NCBI RefSeq assembly: GCF_011683955.1
Contig: NZ_JAAQPI010000005.1
Coordinates: 310,001-374,000, forward strand
Direction of reading: 5' to 3'
DNA: 64,000 bases
Source of the DNA: Pseudomaricurvus alkylphenolicus
GTDB taxonomy: Bacteria > Pseudomonadota > Gammaproteobacteria > Pseudomonadales > Cellvibrionaceae
A model generated the notes under the pieces. That model did not search any database, was not told where the DNA came from, and was given only the letters and a program-made list of their open reading frames with translations. Position 1 is the first letter of the stretch. The number at the start of each line of letters is the position of its first letter. A program made the position numbers and the translations under genes. Below are positions 7,986-16,767 of this stretch, in pieces.

Positions 7986-9032
7986 ATGACGAGTGAAGCA
8001 ATCGATTTTGACTGCCAGGAAAGTTTTGAACAGGCGATCCATGCCTATGTGGGTCAAGAAGTGGCGCCCAGAACCCGGGGGCTGGATCCGGTCAATGCGA
8101 CGATGATCCGCCATTGGTGCGAGGTGATGGGGGATACGAATCCGGTATATACGGATGAGGTATTGGCGCGGGATTCCGTGAAAGGTGGCCTGATTGCACC
8201 GCCGAGCATGTTGCAGGTGTGGAGTATGGAAGGGTACCCGATGGCCTTTGATGCGCTTGAGGGGACGCCGCTTGATTTGCAGAAGGAGCTGCATGATGTG
8301 TTCAACCGCGGCGGTTATCCGTCAGTGGTGGGCACGAATTGTATCCAGACATATGAGCGGGATTTGCGCCCCGGTGATGAGGTCTATTTCCGTACCGTCA
8401 TCGACAGTATTTCTGAGCAGAAAACCACGGCATTGGGTACCGGTTATTTTATTGAGACGAAAACGGAGTTTACGGACGCTCAAGGTGGGGCGGTTGGCTC
8501 AATGATTTTCCGGGTGCTTAAGTTTCGTCCGCATGGGCAGAGTGAGGGCGCAGCTGCACCGGTGAGTGCTCCTGTGGATGTTGCGGCTGTTGCGATTGCG
8601 GCTGAGCCTCAGGGATTAAAACGTCTGGACTTTGGCAGTGTTGGCGTCGGTGATCAGCTACCATCGTTTGAGATTCCCGTTACTGCCGGTTTGATTGTGG
8701 GCGGTGCCGTCGCGTCGCGGGATTTTACGCCGGTGCATCACAATAAGGCGGCAGCAGAGGCGCAGGGAATGCAGGATGTGTTTATGAATATTCTGACCAG
8801 CGGTGGTTTGCTAGGGCGTTATGTAAGTGATTGGGCTGGCTCGGAAGCTCGGGTGAAGTCGATGAATTTGAAGTTGGGTGCGCCTAATTTCCCCGGTTTT
8901 ACCATGACAGTGAGCGGTGAAGTGACGGAGTTGGATGCCACCACTGGTGAGCTGAGCCTGAAGGTGGTGGGCACGAATGCCTGGGGTATGCATGCCCAGG
9001 CGAATATGGTGCTTGAGTTGCCTGTTGCGTAG
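7986..9032 (+). CDS. Double-hotdog MaoC-family hydratase
   Basis: 348 residues with two hotdog domains: an N-terminal FAS1-type dehydratase region (about 20-180, WCEVMGDTNPVYTDEVLA) and a C-terminal MaoC domain (about 212-345), joined by an Ala/Pro/Val-rich linker (185-207). The C-terminal half carries the hydratase-2 signature with D246 and H251 (SRDFTPVHH). It should hydrate an enoyl-CoA. I chose the ATG at 7986; an upstream in-frame TTG or GTG would add a 42-residue leader that reads through the operator. The gene precedes an aldehyde dehydrogenase and an aldolase-like gene, so it probably prepares a beta-hydroxyacyl-CoA for retro-aldol cleavage. Confidence 0.82.
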   Translation: MTSEAIDFDCQESFEQAIHAYVGQEVAPRTRGLDPVNATMIRHWCEVMGDTNPVYTDEVLARDSVKGGLIAPPSMLQVWSMEGYPMAFDALEGTPLDLQKELHDVFNRGGYPSVVGTNCIQTYERDLRPGDEVYFRTVIDSISEQKTTALGTGYFIETKTEFTDAQGGAVGSMIFRVLKFRPHGQSEGAAAPVSAPVDVAAVAIAAEPQGLKRLDFGSVGVGDQLPSFEIPVTAGLIVGGAVASRDFTPVHHNKAAAEAQGMQDVFMNILTSGGLLGRYVSDWAGSEARVKSMNLKLGAPNFPGFTMTVSGEVTELDATTGELSLKVVGTNAWGMHAQANMVLELPVA

Positions 9033-9126
9033 TCCGAAGCGCTGTTTTCCAGAATCCTCATCCATCGTGCAGGTTTGACCGAAACACACTGCATACCTGC
9101 GGTGTAATCTTTTCAGGAAAGTGAAT

Positions 9127-10554
9127 ATGTCCGATTTTCAATTGACCATCAATGGCAAGGGCGTGGATGCCGAACGTTATTTTGAAGTGATTAACCCGGC
9201 CACCGAAACACTGGTGGCGCAGGCCCCCGATGCCGGTCGTACGCAACTGGAAGCCACTGTGGCTGCTGCCAATGCGGCATTTGTCAGCTGGGGCCAAAGC
9301 GCCAGAAGCGAGCGCAATAGTCACGTGCAGCAGTTGATGGGGCTACTGCAGAAAAATCTGGAGTCGCTCGCGCAGTTGTTGACACAGGAACAAGGCAAGC
9401 CATTGCAGGATGCCCGTGATGAAGTGGGGGCTTGTCTGATGTGGTGTGAGGCGTTTGTTCATACCAGGTTGACCAATAAAATCCTGCAGGATACTCCGGA
9501 AAATCGCATTGAGCTGCAGCATCGTCCTCTGGGTGTGGTCGCCGCCATAGTGCCATGGAATGCCCCGCTGATGGTTGCTGTTTGGAAGCTGTTGCAGGCT
9601 GTTTTGAGCGGCAACACGATCATCATAAAACCGTCTCCTTATACCCCTTTGACGGCCTTGAAGCTCGGTGAATTCTGCCGGCAGGCGTTTCCGCCCGGTG
9701 TGGTTAACGTGTTGTCCGGTGGCAATGAACTCGGTCAATGGATGACATCTCATGAGGGCATTCACAAGGTGTCATTTACCGGCTCCACCAACACCGGTAA
9801 ACAGATTATGGCCAGCGCATCCGGCAACCTGAAGCGGTTGACCCTGGAACTGGGTGGCAATGACGCAGCGATTGTTTTGAATGACGTTGATGTAGCCGCC
9901 GTGACTGAAAAGCTGTTCTGGAGCGCGTTTTACAACGCCGGCCAGATCTGCGCTGCACTCAAGCGTTTGTATGTTCACGAGGATATCTACGAGGCGCTTT
10001 GTCAGGCCTTGGTCTCCTATGCGGGCTACATTAAACAGGGCAACGGCCTGGAAGAGGGCGTGGCCATGGGACCGGTGCAAAACCGAATGCAGTTTGAAAA
10101 ACTCTGTGAACTGAGCCGTTCGGTGCAAGAAGAGGGTGGACGCTTCCTCTGTGGCGGTGTGGTCACGGCACAGCAGGGCTATTTCTTCCCGATTACTCTG
10201 GTGGCTGACCTGGCTGACGATTCCCGCTTGGTGTCCGAGGAGCAGTTTGGCCCCATTTTGCCCATTCTCAAGTTTAGCGATGTTGATGAAGTCATCGAAC
10301 GGGCGAACAACACGCCCTATGGATTGGGTGGTTCGATCTGGACAAACAATTTGGAATTAGGGGCTGAACTGGCTAATCGCTTGGAGAGCGGATCCGCGTG
10401 GGTGAATCAGCACGCAGCGGTGCGGCCGGATGTACCTTTTGGGGGGGCCAAACAGTCGGGTATCGGTGTTGAAAACACGGAACTCGGTCTGGCCGAATTT
10501 ACCCGGGTTCAAGTGATCAATGTCGCTTCTCCAGCAGCAGTAAGTGCGAATTAG
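9127..10554 (+). CDS. NAD(P)-dependent aldehyde dehydrogenase
   Basis: 475 residues of the ALDH superfamily, with PWN (143-145), the general base Glu241 in LELGG, and the catalytic Cys275 in GQICAA. It oxidises an aldehyde to an acid. The ATG at 9127 is preferred because AGGA lies 8 bases upstream; a GTG at 9121 is in frame but too close to that site. In the bile-acid degrader Pseudomonas sp. Chol1, an aldehyde dehydrogenase (Sad) oxidises the steroid aldehyde released by aldolytic side-chain cleavage. This gene's place between hydratase and aldolase genes suggests a similar job, though its substrate is not shown. Confidence 0.92.
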   Translation: MSDFQLTINGKGVDAERYFEVINPATETLVAQAPDAGRTQLEATVAAANAAFVSWGQSARSERNSHVQQLMGLLQKNLESLAQLLTQEQGKPLQDARDEVGACLMWCEAFVHTRLTNKILQDTPENRIELQHRPLGVVAAIVPWNAPLMVAVWKLLQAVLSGNTIIIKPSPYTPLTALKLGEFCRQAFPPGVVNVLSGGNELGQWMTSHEGIHKVSFTGSTNTGKQIMASASGNLKRLTLELGGNDAAIVLNDVDVAAVTEKLFWSAFYNAGQICAALKRLYVHEDIYEALCQALVSYAGYIKQGNGLEEGVAMGPVQNRMQFEKLCELSRSVQEEGGRFLCGGVVTAQQGYFFPITLVADLADDSRLVSEEQFGPILPILKFSDVDEVIERANNTPYGLGGSIWTNNLELGAELANRLESGSAWVNQHAAVRPDVPFGGAKQSGIGVENTELGLAEFTRVQVINVASPAAVSAN

Positions 10555-10566
10555 GGCATAAGAAAT

Positions 10567-10589
10567 ATTGAAACCGAATTCAACTAATC
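10567..10589. promoter_or_regulatory. TTGA/GAATTCAA operator, copy B
   Basis: Starts ATTGAAACCGAATTCAAC. It lies 13 bp after the aldehyde dehydrogenase stop codon and 28 bp (start to start) before copy C, giving a tandem arrangement ahead of the aldolase-like gene. Confidence 0.6.
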
Positions 10590-10594
10590 GTATT

Positions 10595-10618
10595 ATTGAA
10601 ATTGAAACCAAATTCAAT
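10595..10618. promoter_or_regulatory. TTGA/GAATTCAA operator, copy C
   Basis: Starts ATTGAAATTGAAACCAAA, identical over these 18 bases to copy F at 43689, 33 kb away. It ends 39 bp before the aldolase-like gene. Confidence 0.68.
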
Positions 10619-10657
10619 AGGTGCAAACAGTACTAGATTCAAAAGCAGGTATTCAGT

Positions 10658-11869
10658 ATGGGATTAAAAGGTAACGCGGCGATCGTGGGGTTTGCCCAGT
10701 ACAAGCCGGAAAAGTACGCCACGGCGCCGCGGGCGTTTCATTTGGATCAGGTGGCGGAGCTAACCCGTCTGGCTATTGCCGATGCCGGGCTGGAGGCCAA
10801 GGATATTAACGGCCTGGCCGTCAATGGCCCCTGGTTTAATGAGGCCGCGAGTTTTGTACCGGCTTCTGTAGCTGAGTATCTGGGCACCGAGCTGAACTTT
10901 GCCGAGGTGGTTGACCTGGGGGGCGCTGGCTCTGTGGCTATGGCCTGGCGGGCCGCAGCCGCGATCGAACTGGGACTGGCTGACGTGGTGGTGTGTACGA
11001 TTCCCCAGCGGATGGCGCCCATGGCTCCTGACGCCGACCCTTTGGCTGCCGCCGCCAGCATGAGATACGGCGGACACAGTACCTTATATGGCGCGCCGGA
11101 AGCGGAATTCGACATCCCCTATGGCCATATGGCCCAAAATACCGGTTATGCCATGATCGCCAAACGCTATGCCGATCAGTATGGCTATGACGAGCGGGCT
11201 ATGGCCAAGATTGCGGTGGATCAACGCATCAACGCCCTGGCCAACCCCGACGCCTTGTTCTTTGGCCAGCCCATTAGCATTGAAGATGTATTGGCCAGCA
11301 AAATGGTCGCCGACCCATTGCATATGCTGGAGATTGTTATGCCGGTTGCCGGTGGGGGTGCTTTTGTCGTTGCCAGTCGCGAGGTGGCACAGAGATTGAA
11401 CAAACGCCCTGCCTGGATTACCGGGTGCGGTGAAAGACTGACCACCAAATCCCCCAGCTATACCACTAACATGCTGGCAACCCCCATTGGGCCAGCATCG
11501 GAAAAAGCCTTCAATATGGCCTCCGTGCGACCCTCCGATGTGGATCTGGCCTGTATCTACGATTGCTACACCATCACGGTGCTGCTGAGCCTGGAAGATG
11601 CCGGTTTTTGTGGCAAAGGGGAGGGTATGGGTTTTGTCGCCGACAACGACCTGACCTACAAGGGCAACTTCCCGGTAAATACACACGGCGGTCAGCTCAG
11701 CTTTGGCCAGGCCGGCACCGCCGGTGGCATGTCGCAATTGATCGAAGGGGCGACCCAGATCATGGGCTCGGCCGGCGAACGCCAACTGCAAACCTGCAAT
11801 ACCGTTTATGTCTCAGGCACCGGCGGGGTGATGAGTGAACAGACGGCACTGATTCTTCAAGGGGACTGA
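10658..11869 (+). CDS. Thiolase-like lipid-transfer/aldolase protein (Ltp2-like)
   Basis: A 403-residue thiolase-fold protein of the SCP-x/Ltp group. The thiolase nucleophile region reads DLGGAGSVAMA (about 87-97) with no cysteine, so it is unlikely to be a true thiolase. It keeps a tyrosine-rich segment CIYDCYT (299-305) and NTHGG (341-345). Mycobacterial and actinobacterial Ltp2 are Cys-less relatives that act as retro-aldolases with a DUF35 partner and use catalytic tyrosines. The very next gene encodes a DUF35 domain, 3 bp away, which supports an aldolase complex. In proteobacterial bile-acid degradation, Sal1 and Sal2 play this role. The substrate is inferred. Confidence 0.85.
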   Translation: MGLKGNAAIVGFAQYKPEKYATAPRAFHLDQVAELTRLAIADAGLEAKDINGLAVNGPWFNEAASFVPASVAEYLGTELNFAEVVDLGGAGSVAMAWRAAAAIELGLADVVVCTIPQRMAPMAPDADPLAAAASMRYGGHSTLYGAPEAEFDIPYGHMAQNTGYAMIAKRYADQYGYDERAMAKIAVDQRINALANPDALFFGQPISIEDVLASKMVADPLHMLEIVMPVAGGGAFVVASREVAQRLNKRPAWITGCGERLTTKSPSYTTNMLATPIGPASEKAFNMASVRPSDVDLACIYDCYTITVLLSLEDAGFCGKGEGMGFVADNDLTYKGNFPVNTHGGQLSFGQAGTAGGMSQLIEGATQIMGSAGERQLQTCNTVYVSGTGGVMSEQTALILQGD

Positions 11870-11872
11870 TTG

Positions 11873-12796
11873 ATGAACAAACCTGCACCCGTCGCAACTG
11901 ACACCTCCGCTCACTATTGGAAAACCCTGCGTGAACATCGCGTGGATATCCAACAGTGTAACTCCTGCGATCATTGGATCTTCTATCCACGCAACCACTG
12001 CCCCAAGTGTCTGTCGGCAGATTTGGCATGGAAAACGGTTTCTGGAGAGGGAACGCTCTACAGCTACACCCTCAGCAGAGTGCCAACAGCGCCCGAATTC
12101 GGGGGGGAGTTGCCCCAAAAGCTGGCAGTGGTACAGCTGGACGAAGGGCCGCGACTTAATACTACGCTGTTGTACCTGGATGAAGACCGGATTGAAATCG
12201 GCATGCGACTCAAGCCCGTGTTTGAAGATCGGGAAGACTGCACGCTATTGCACTATACGGCAACCAGTGTCGAACCGCCCCAATGTGAACCCAAGGTCGC
12301 TGAACAATCTGTTGTTGAAGCTGAAGCCCCTATGCGTCAGATTGCCCATAACGATATCGAGGGGCTCAAGAGCCTGATCAGCGACGAGTTCAGTCCTTGG
12401 AGTAACCCGGTAGTAGTCACGCAAGAACTGATTGACCGGTTTGCCGAGCTGAGTGGTGACGACTATTGGATCCACACCGATGTCGAAAAAGCCAAAAAGC
12501 TCAGTCCCTTCGGCGGTACCATAGCCCAGGGTGCATTGGTACAGGTTCTGCAATCTCGCTTCACGGTGCCGCAGCATTACGAAGTCACCGGCTATACCAA
12601 CATGGTGAATTATGGCTCCGACAAGCTGCGATTCCCAAGCCCCGTATTGGCTGGCAATCGGATCCATATGCGCAACCGCGTCAAGGCCGTCGAAGCCTCC
12701 TCCAGCGGCACCCGTATCACCCTGGAAATGCACACCCACGTAGTAGGCCAGGACAAGCCGGCGGTGATCAACGAGATTGTGATAGGCTATATGTAA
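11873..12796 (+). CDS. DUF35 zinc-ribbon/OB-fold fused to MaoC dehydratase
   Basis: 307 residues in two parts. Residues about 12-135 are a DUF35 module: a zinc ribbon with C29, C32, C43 and C46, then an OB-fold. Residues about 175-307 are a MaoC hotdog domain with the SGDDYWIH motif (D196/D197, H201) and GGTIAQG. In M. tuberculosis ChsH2 the same two domains occur in the opposite order, and its DUF35 part recruits the Ltp2 aldolase. Here DUF35 comes first. It starts 3 bp after the aldolase-like gene (a TTG at 11870 is less likely than ATG 11873). A hydratase-aldolase complex that channels the hydroxyacyl-CoA is the likely role. Confidence 0.88.
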   Translation: MNKPAPVATDTSAHYWKTLREHRVDIQQCNSCDHWIFYPRNHCPKCLSADLAWKTVSGEGTLYSYTLSRVPTAPEFGGELPQKLAVVQLDEGPRLNTTLLYLDEDRIEIGMRLKPVFEDREDCTLLHYTATSVEPPQCEPKVAEQSVVEAEAPMRQIAHNDIEGLKSLISDEFSPWSNPVVVTQELIDRFAELSGDDYWIHTDVEKAKKLSPFGGTIAQGALVQVLQSRFTVPQHYEVTGYTNMVNYGSDKLRFPSPVLAGNRIHMRNRVKAVEASSSGTRITLEMHTHVVGQDKPAVINEIVIGYM

Positions 12797-12797
12797 A

Positions 12798-12821
12798 CTT
12801 GAAGCTGAATTCAAACCCAAC
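12798..12821. promoter_or_regulatory. TTGA/GAATTCAA operator, copy D
   Basis: Starts CTTGAAGCTGAATTCAAA, 69 bp before the TetR start at 12891. This placement suggests autoregulation by that TetR and supports it as the regulon's regulator. Confidence 0.62.
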
Positions 12822-12890
12822 GTATACTTGCCCCAGATCCAGACAAACCCCGGATTCGACGGGGCAAGAGAGAAGGGAAGTAAGCGAAGT

Positions 12891-13640
12891 ATGGCAGCCA
12901 AACGCAAAGCCCCGGCCAAAAAGGTCAGCATCAAAGACGCAAAACCCCGTGAGACACGCAGTGCCCGCGGTGCCGCGGCCCGTGAAAAGCTCAAAAAAGC
13001 AGCGGCTCGGGTACTGGAGAATGTCGGCTACCACCAAATGAAAGTCGGTGATGTTACCAAAGAGGCCGGTGTCGCCATGGGGTTGTTTTACCATTACTTC
13101 TCTGATCTAAGGTCCCTGACCGAAGAAGTCCTGGAAGACTTTCTCGACAGCTTTGAGCAACTCGAAGAAATTGAAAAAGACGTTCCCAAAGGCGACTGGT
13201 ATCTGCGAATGTACGCCCACAACAAGTTTGTGGTCGACTATTACACCCAACACGCCGGTTTGATGCGTTGCCTGTTCCAATTTGCTGACGAAAACCAGGA
13301 ATTCAAGGAGCTCTACCGTCAATCCACTCTCAGACAATTGCACTGGCTCGCCGATTTGCTGCCACAACTTTTCCCTGATGCCGGGTTGAATGAAGACGAA
13401 TCCCTGATGATTGTCTACGGGTTGGCGGGTAGTGGCGTGTCGCTTCTGCGCGAATACTATATAGATCAGAATCCGGCGCTGCGCACCAGCAAGCTCACTG
13501 GTGAAGAAATGGCTGAATTGATCACCGTTATTCTCTACCGCGGGCTGTTCCTGGAAAACCCACCCGCTGAACACCTGAAATACGCTGGCAAGTTGTCTCA
13601 CATGAAAGGGATTCATCGATTGATGGTGTCTTCGCACTAA
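12891..13640 (+). CDS. TetR-family regulator, likely controller of the catabolic regulon
   Basis: 249 residues. A Lys/Arg-rich tail (1-28) precedes a TetR helix-turn-helix at about 50-72 (MKVGDVTKEAGVAMGLFYHY). The C-terminal domain is about 160 residues long and predicted to bind a ligand. The ATG at 12891 follows AAGGGAAG; a TTG at 12828 would add 21 residues. An operator of the six-copy family lies just upstream, and the gene follows the aldolase/DUF35-MaoC genes, so it is the best candidate to bind all six sites. An acyl-CoA of the degraded substrate would be a typical inducer, but this is inference. Confidence 0.87.
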   Translation: MAAKRKAPAKKVSIKDAKPRETRSARGAAAREKLKKAAARVLENVGYHQMKVGDVTKEAGVAMGLFYHYFSDLRSLTEEVLEDFLDSFEQLEEIEKDVPKGDWYLRMYAHNKFVVDYYTQHAGLMRCLFQFADENQEFKELYRQSTLRQLHWLADLLPQLFPDAGLNEDESLMIVYGLAGSGVSLLREYYIDQNPALRTSKLTGEEMAELITVILYRGLFLENPPAEHLKYAGKLSHMKGIHRLMVSSH

Positions 13641-13656
13641 TTATTGTGAACGCCTG

Positions 13657-14169
13657 ATGTCGTACGGCCGCAAGATAAGATTCATTTTCTTTGGTGCGGC
13701 GCCTTATTTTGGGAATTTGAAACTGTCAGAGCCCAATGCAATACTTGTCCATCGTGGAACATCCACTTGTACAGAGAGCCACATCGGGACAAGAGGTGAC
13801 AAGGGAAGAATGGTCCCGACAGCCCCTCATCGCCCCCCATCTGGCAGAATACATGAAAGATAGGCTGGTGATGTTCAAGGGCAATGAAGCTTCCAGGATT
13901 GAGTGTGATAACTATTCCGTGATAAAGGAAGTGCATAAAAAATCGGACTTTATTTCACCGCCTATGGTTCTGACCAGCTTCGTGCTTTGAAGATGCGTGA
14001 CTTAACCAGCATGTCGGTGGCAATGCCCAACGTCGCTCTGGATGATGCCGGCACCACCAAGGGCAGTGCAAATTTTTCGATCCTTGGGCTAGGCATCAAT
14101 AGTAATATTCCCTCCAGCGAGTTCGAGGCAACTGTCAAGGCAGCTGTAACGATCACTTTGATAGGCTGA
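13657..14169 (+). pseudogene. Remnant of a LysR-type regulator effector domain
   Basis: Fragments that resemble a LysR substrate-binding domain are spread over several frames: FFGAAPYFGNL near 13690, then EHPLVQRATSGQEVTREEW and PLIAPHL with VIKEVHKKSDFI (13736-13987), then GSDQLRALKMRDL and SVAMPNVALDDAG in another frame (from about 13965). The order matches the C-terminal half of a LysR protein, with at least two frame changes and no helix-turn-helix part. I read it as decayed. The match is from memory of the family, so a protein search is needed. Confidence 0.5.
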
Positions 14170-14673
14170 TTGCGCTTCATCGCTCTTGTTCGGGCTTTCT
14201 GAAATGTCCTTATAAGGTGCTATGGCGTGTTCGTAGACAGTGGTCTTTGTCATGAGGCTGTTACCAGTGGGTTTCCATTAGCGATAGATGGTCAGATTCT
14301 TCTCTCTCGATAACTGAGAGAATTATCTCCGCTGGTCTGAGGCTTGGGAAATTCCGCTTTTTCCCCTCGCGATAGAATCGTTTCATGACAGGTGGGGACT
14401 GATTGATGCGCTTCAATAGTAAAAAAAGGCATTTACGGCCAATGTTGATCTGTTTACAGGGAAATAACCGGTAAGTTAGCCAATTCCCCGTTGTTTAATT
14501 AAGTTAAGTGAAATATCATTAAAACCACTTAGTCATTTAATTCAATTAAATTTGAAAAAAGGGCTGAATGAGTTGACAGGCTCTGGATTGCTGCGATCAT
14601 GTGGCGAGGTTTGTCTTGGGAGTCGCGGGCTATTGCCGTGGCTGATGTGGTCTGCTGGTAACTGACACCCTGC
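14170..14673. other. Gene-free stretch ahead of the glycogen operon
   Basis: No ORF is supported. The part from 14465 to 14560 is AT-rich (TTTAATTAAGTTAAGTG and TTTAATTCAATTAAATTTG) and is the likely promoter region of the malQ-glgA operon. A small dyad, TCTCTCGATAACTGAGAGA, lies near 14303. Confidence 0.5.
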
Positions 14674-16767
14674 ATGAGCAATCTTGACAAATTGTTGTAC
14701 CTGACCGGGGTGGCGGCGGACTACCTTGATTACTCCGGGCACAGGCAGCAACTGCCATGGGAACGGCGGCTGGAGGTCCTGCGCGTTGCAGGATACCGGC
14801 CTGAAGACTCTGCGGCCGTCGATTCGGCGGCGTTTGAACTGGACGCTCGTCCCTGGCTCCAGTGGTTGCAGCCGTTCAATGTCGTTGACCAAGCTACCCC
14901 TGAACTTTGGATTCGCCTCCATCCTGACCAACTCGGCCAAAGCCTCGACTGGCAACTGTGCTGTGAAGACGGTACGGAGTTTAAGGGCACAGTCCTGCCG
15001 GCTGAACTGGTTGAAGCGGGTGATTATTATATTGATCAGGTACGCTACAGCGCCCGTAATTGGACGCTCCCCGGTGATATACCCAGCGGCTACCACCAAT
15101 TGACGCTGACTAACGGCGAAACATTCGCCCAGGCGACCGTGGCGGTGTGCCCTCAAAGGGGCTATAGCCAGATTGACGACGCGTCGGAAAAGATCTGGGG
15201 CATAGCCTGTCAGCTATATACTCTGAGATCGGAACGCAATTGGGGCGTTGGCGATTTTAGAGATCTGTCGGAGCTGATCGATCTGGTTGTCGGGCAAGGC
15301 GCAGACATGATCGGCCTCAATCCGCTGCATGCGCCATTAAGTGACAACGCCGACACTCCAAGCCCCTACAGCCCTTCTGACCGGCGTTTGCTGAGTCCGC
15401 TCTATATCGACCCCGAGCAGGTGCCTGAATATCGCGCCAGCGCTGACATCAGCAGACTGGAACGGGACCCCGCTTTTGTTCAGGAACTGGCCGATCTCCG
15501 AACTCTGGAACTGGTGGACTATGACCGCGTGCTACGGTGCAAATACAAAGTCTTCGAACTGATGTACAGCCAGCTGCTCAAGGCCGGTCAAAAGACCTCA
15601 GAGCGCTGGCAGGCACTGCGGCAATTTGTCGCCAAGCAAGGTGAATTGCTGCAACAGTTTTGCGAATATGAGATCCAGCACAATCGATATGCAAGGGCGT
15701 ACCAAAAGGATGCCGGCTTCTACCAGTACCTGCAGTGGCTGGCGAGCGACCAGCTAAGGCAATGCCAACAGCAAGCGACACGGCGCGGTATGCGTATCGG
15801 TCTGCTGGGGGATTTGGCTGTAGGTTCCGTGGCCGAGGGCTGCGAGGTGCAAGCGAATCCGAGGCTTTACCATAGGGACGTCACCATCGGTGCGCCACCC
15901 GATCCCTTTTCCGAAACCGGTCAAAACTGGAATCTTCCAGTGCTTAATCCGGTGCAGCTTCGGCAGAGCGGTTACGCCCACTTCATTGGTTTATTGAGGA
16001 CCAATATGCGTAATGTCGGCGCGCTGCGCATTGATCACATTATGGCGTTGATGCGTCTGTGGTGGTGCCTGCCGGGTGAGGAGGGCAGCGATGCCCGCAA
16101 CGGCATATACGTTTACTACCCATTACGCGAGTTGATGGCGTTGTTGCGGTTGGAAAGCCATCGCAACCGTTGCCTGGTGGTGGGCGAAGATCTGGGCGTC
16201 GTTCCTGTTGAGCTGCGTGAACAGATGACGCAGAGTCGGATTTACAGCAATAATCTGTTGTATTTCGAGCAGGATTACGAGGGCAGGTTCTTTGCGCCCG
16301 GGCACCAGCAGGCAGATGCATTGCTGATGATCACCAATCATGATGTTCCGTCTCTGGCTGATTGGTGGAGTGGGGAGGATTTACGCCGTCGTGACCAGCT
16401 GGGGTTATTCAGCCCGGAAGTATTTGAGCAGGAGCAATCACAGCGCGCTCATCATCGCTATACGTTGTTGCAGTGGTTGCAGCACCACCATGTTCTTCCT
16501 GCCGGCTGGGGGCCAAACGATGTTGATCACCCTTTTGATTTTGATCTGAGCGAAGCCATCCATCGCCTCTGCGGACGCAGCCAGTCGCAGCTACTGCTGG
16601 TGCAACTGGAAGACCTGCAAATGGATTTACCGCCGGTGAATATTCCCGGCACCCATTTGCAATACCCCAATTGGCGTCGCAAACAATCCATTGATACAGC
16701 TGAGCTGTTTGAGACTGAACAGGCTCAGAGAATTTTTTCCGCGGTTAACAAGGAACGCAAACATTGA
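14674..16767 (+). CDS. malQ: 4-alpha-glucanotransferase (amylomaltase)
   Basis: 697 residues, GH77 family, close to the size of E. coli MalQ. It transfers alpha-1,4-glucan segments between maltooligosaccharides. The nucleophile Asp is in RIDHIM, the acid/base Glu in VVGEDLGVVP, and the third carboxylate in TNHDVPSL. An N-terminal domain of about 140 residues precedes the barrel, as in MalQ of proteobacteria. The start at 14674 begins MSNLDKLLYL, with no strong ribosome site seen. It is the first gene of the glycogen cluster and overlaps glgB by 4 bp, so it likely recycles short glucans left by glycogen breakdown. Confidence 0.96.
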   Translation: MSNLDKLLYLTGVAADYLDYSGHRQQLPWERRLEVLRVAGYRPEDSAAVDSAAFELDARPWLQWLQPFNVVDQATPELWIRLHPDQLGQSLDWQLCCEDGTEFKGTVLPAELVEAGDYYIDQVRYSARNWTLPGDIPSGYHQLTLTNGETFAQATVAVCPQRGYSQIDDASEKIWGIACQLYTLRSERNWGVGDFRDLSELIDLVVGQGADMIGLNPLHAPLSDNADTPSPYSPSDRRLLSPLYIDPEQVPEYRASADISRLERDPAFVQELADLRTLELVDYDRVLRCKYKVFELMYSQLLKAGQKTSERWQALRQFVAKQGELLQQFCEYEIQHNRYARAYQKDAGFYQYLQWLASDQLRQCQQQATRRGMRIGLLGDLAVGSVAEGCEVQANPRLYHRDVTIGAPPDPFSETGQNWNLPVLNPVQLRQSGYAHFIGLLRTNMRNVGALRIDHIMALMRLWWCLPGEEGSDARNGIYVYYPLRELMALLRLESHRNRCLVVGEDLGVVPVELREQMTQSRIYSNNLLYFEQDYEGRFFAPGHQQADALLMITNHDVPSLADWWSGEDLRRRDQLGLFSPEVFEQEQSQRAHHRYTLLQWLQHHHVLPAGWGPNDVDHPFDFDLSEAIHRLCGRSQSQLLLVQLEDLQMDLPPVNIPGTHLQYPNWRRKQSIDTAELFETEQAQRIFSAVNKERKH

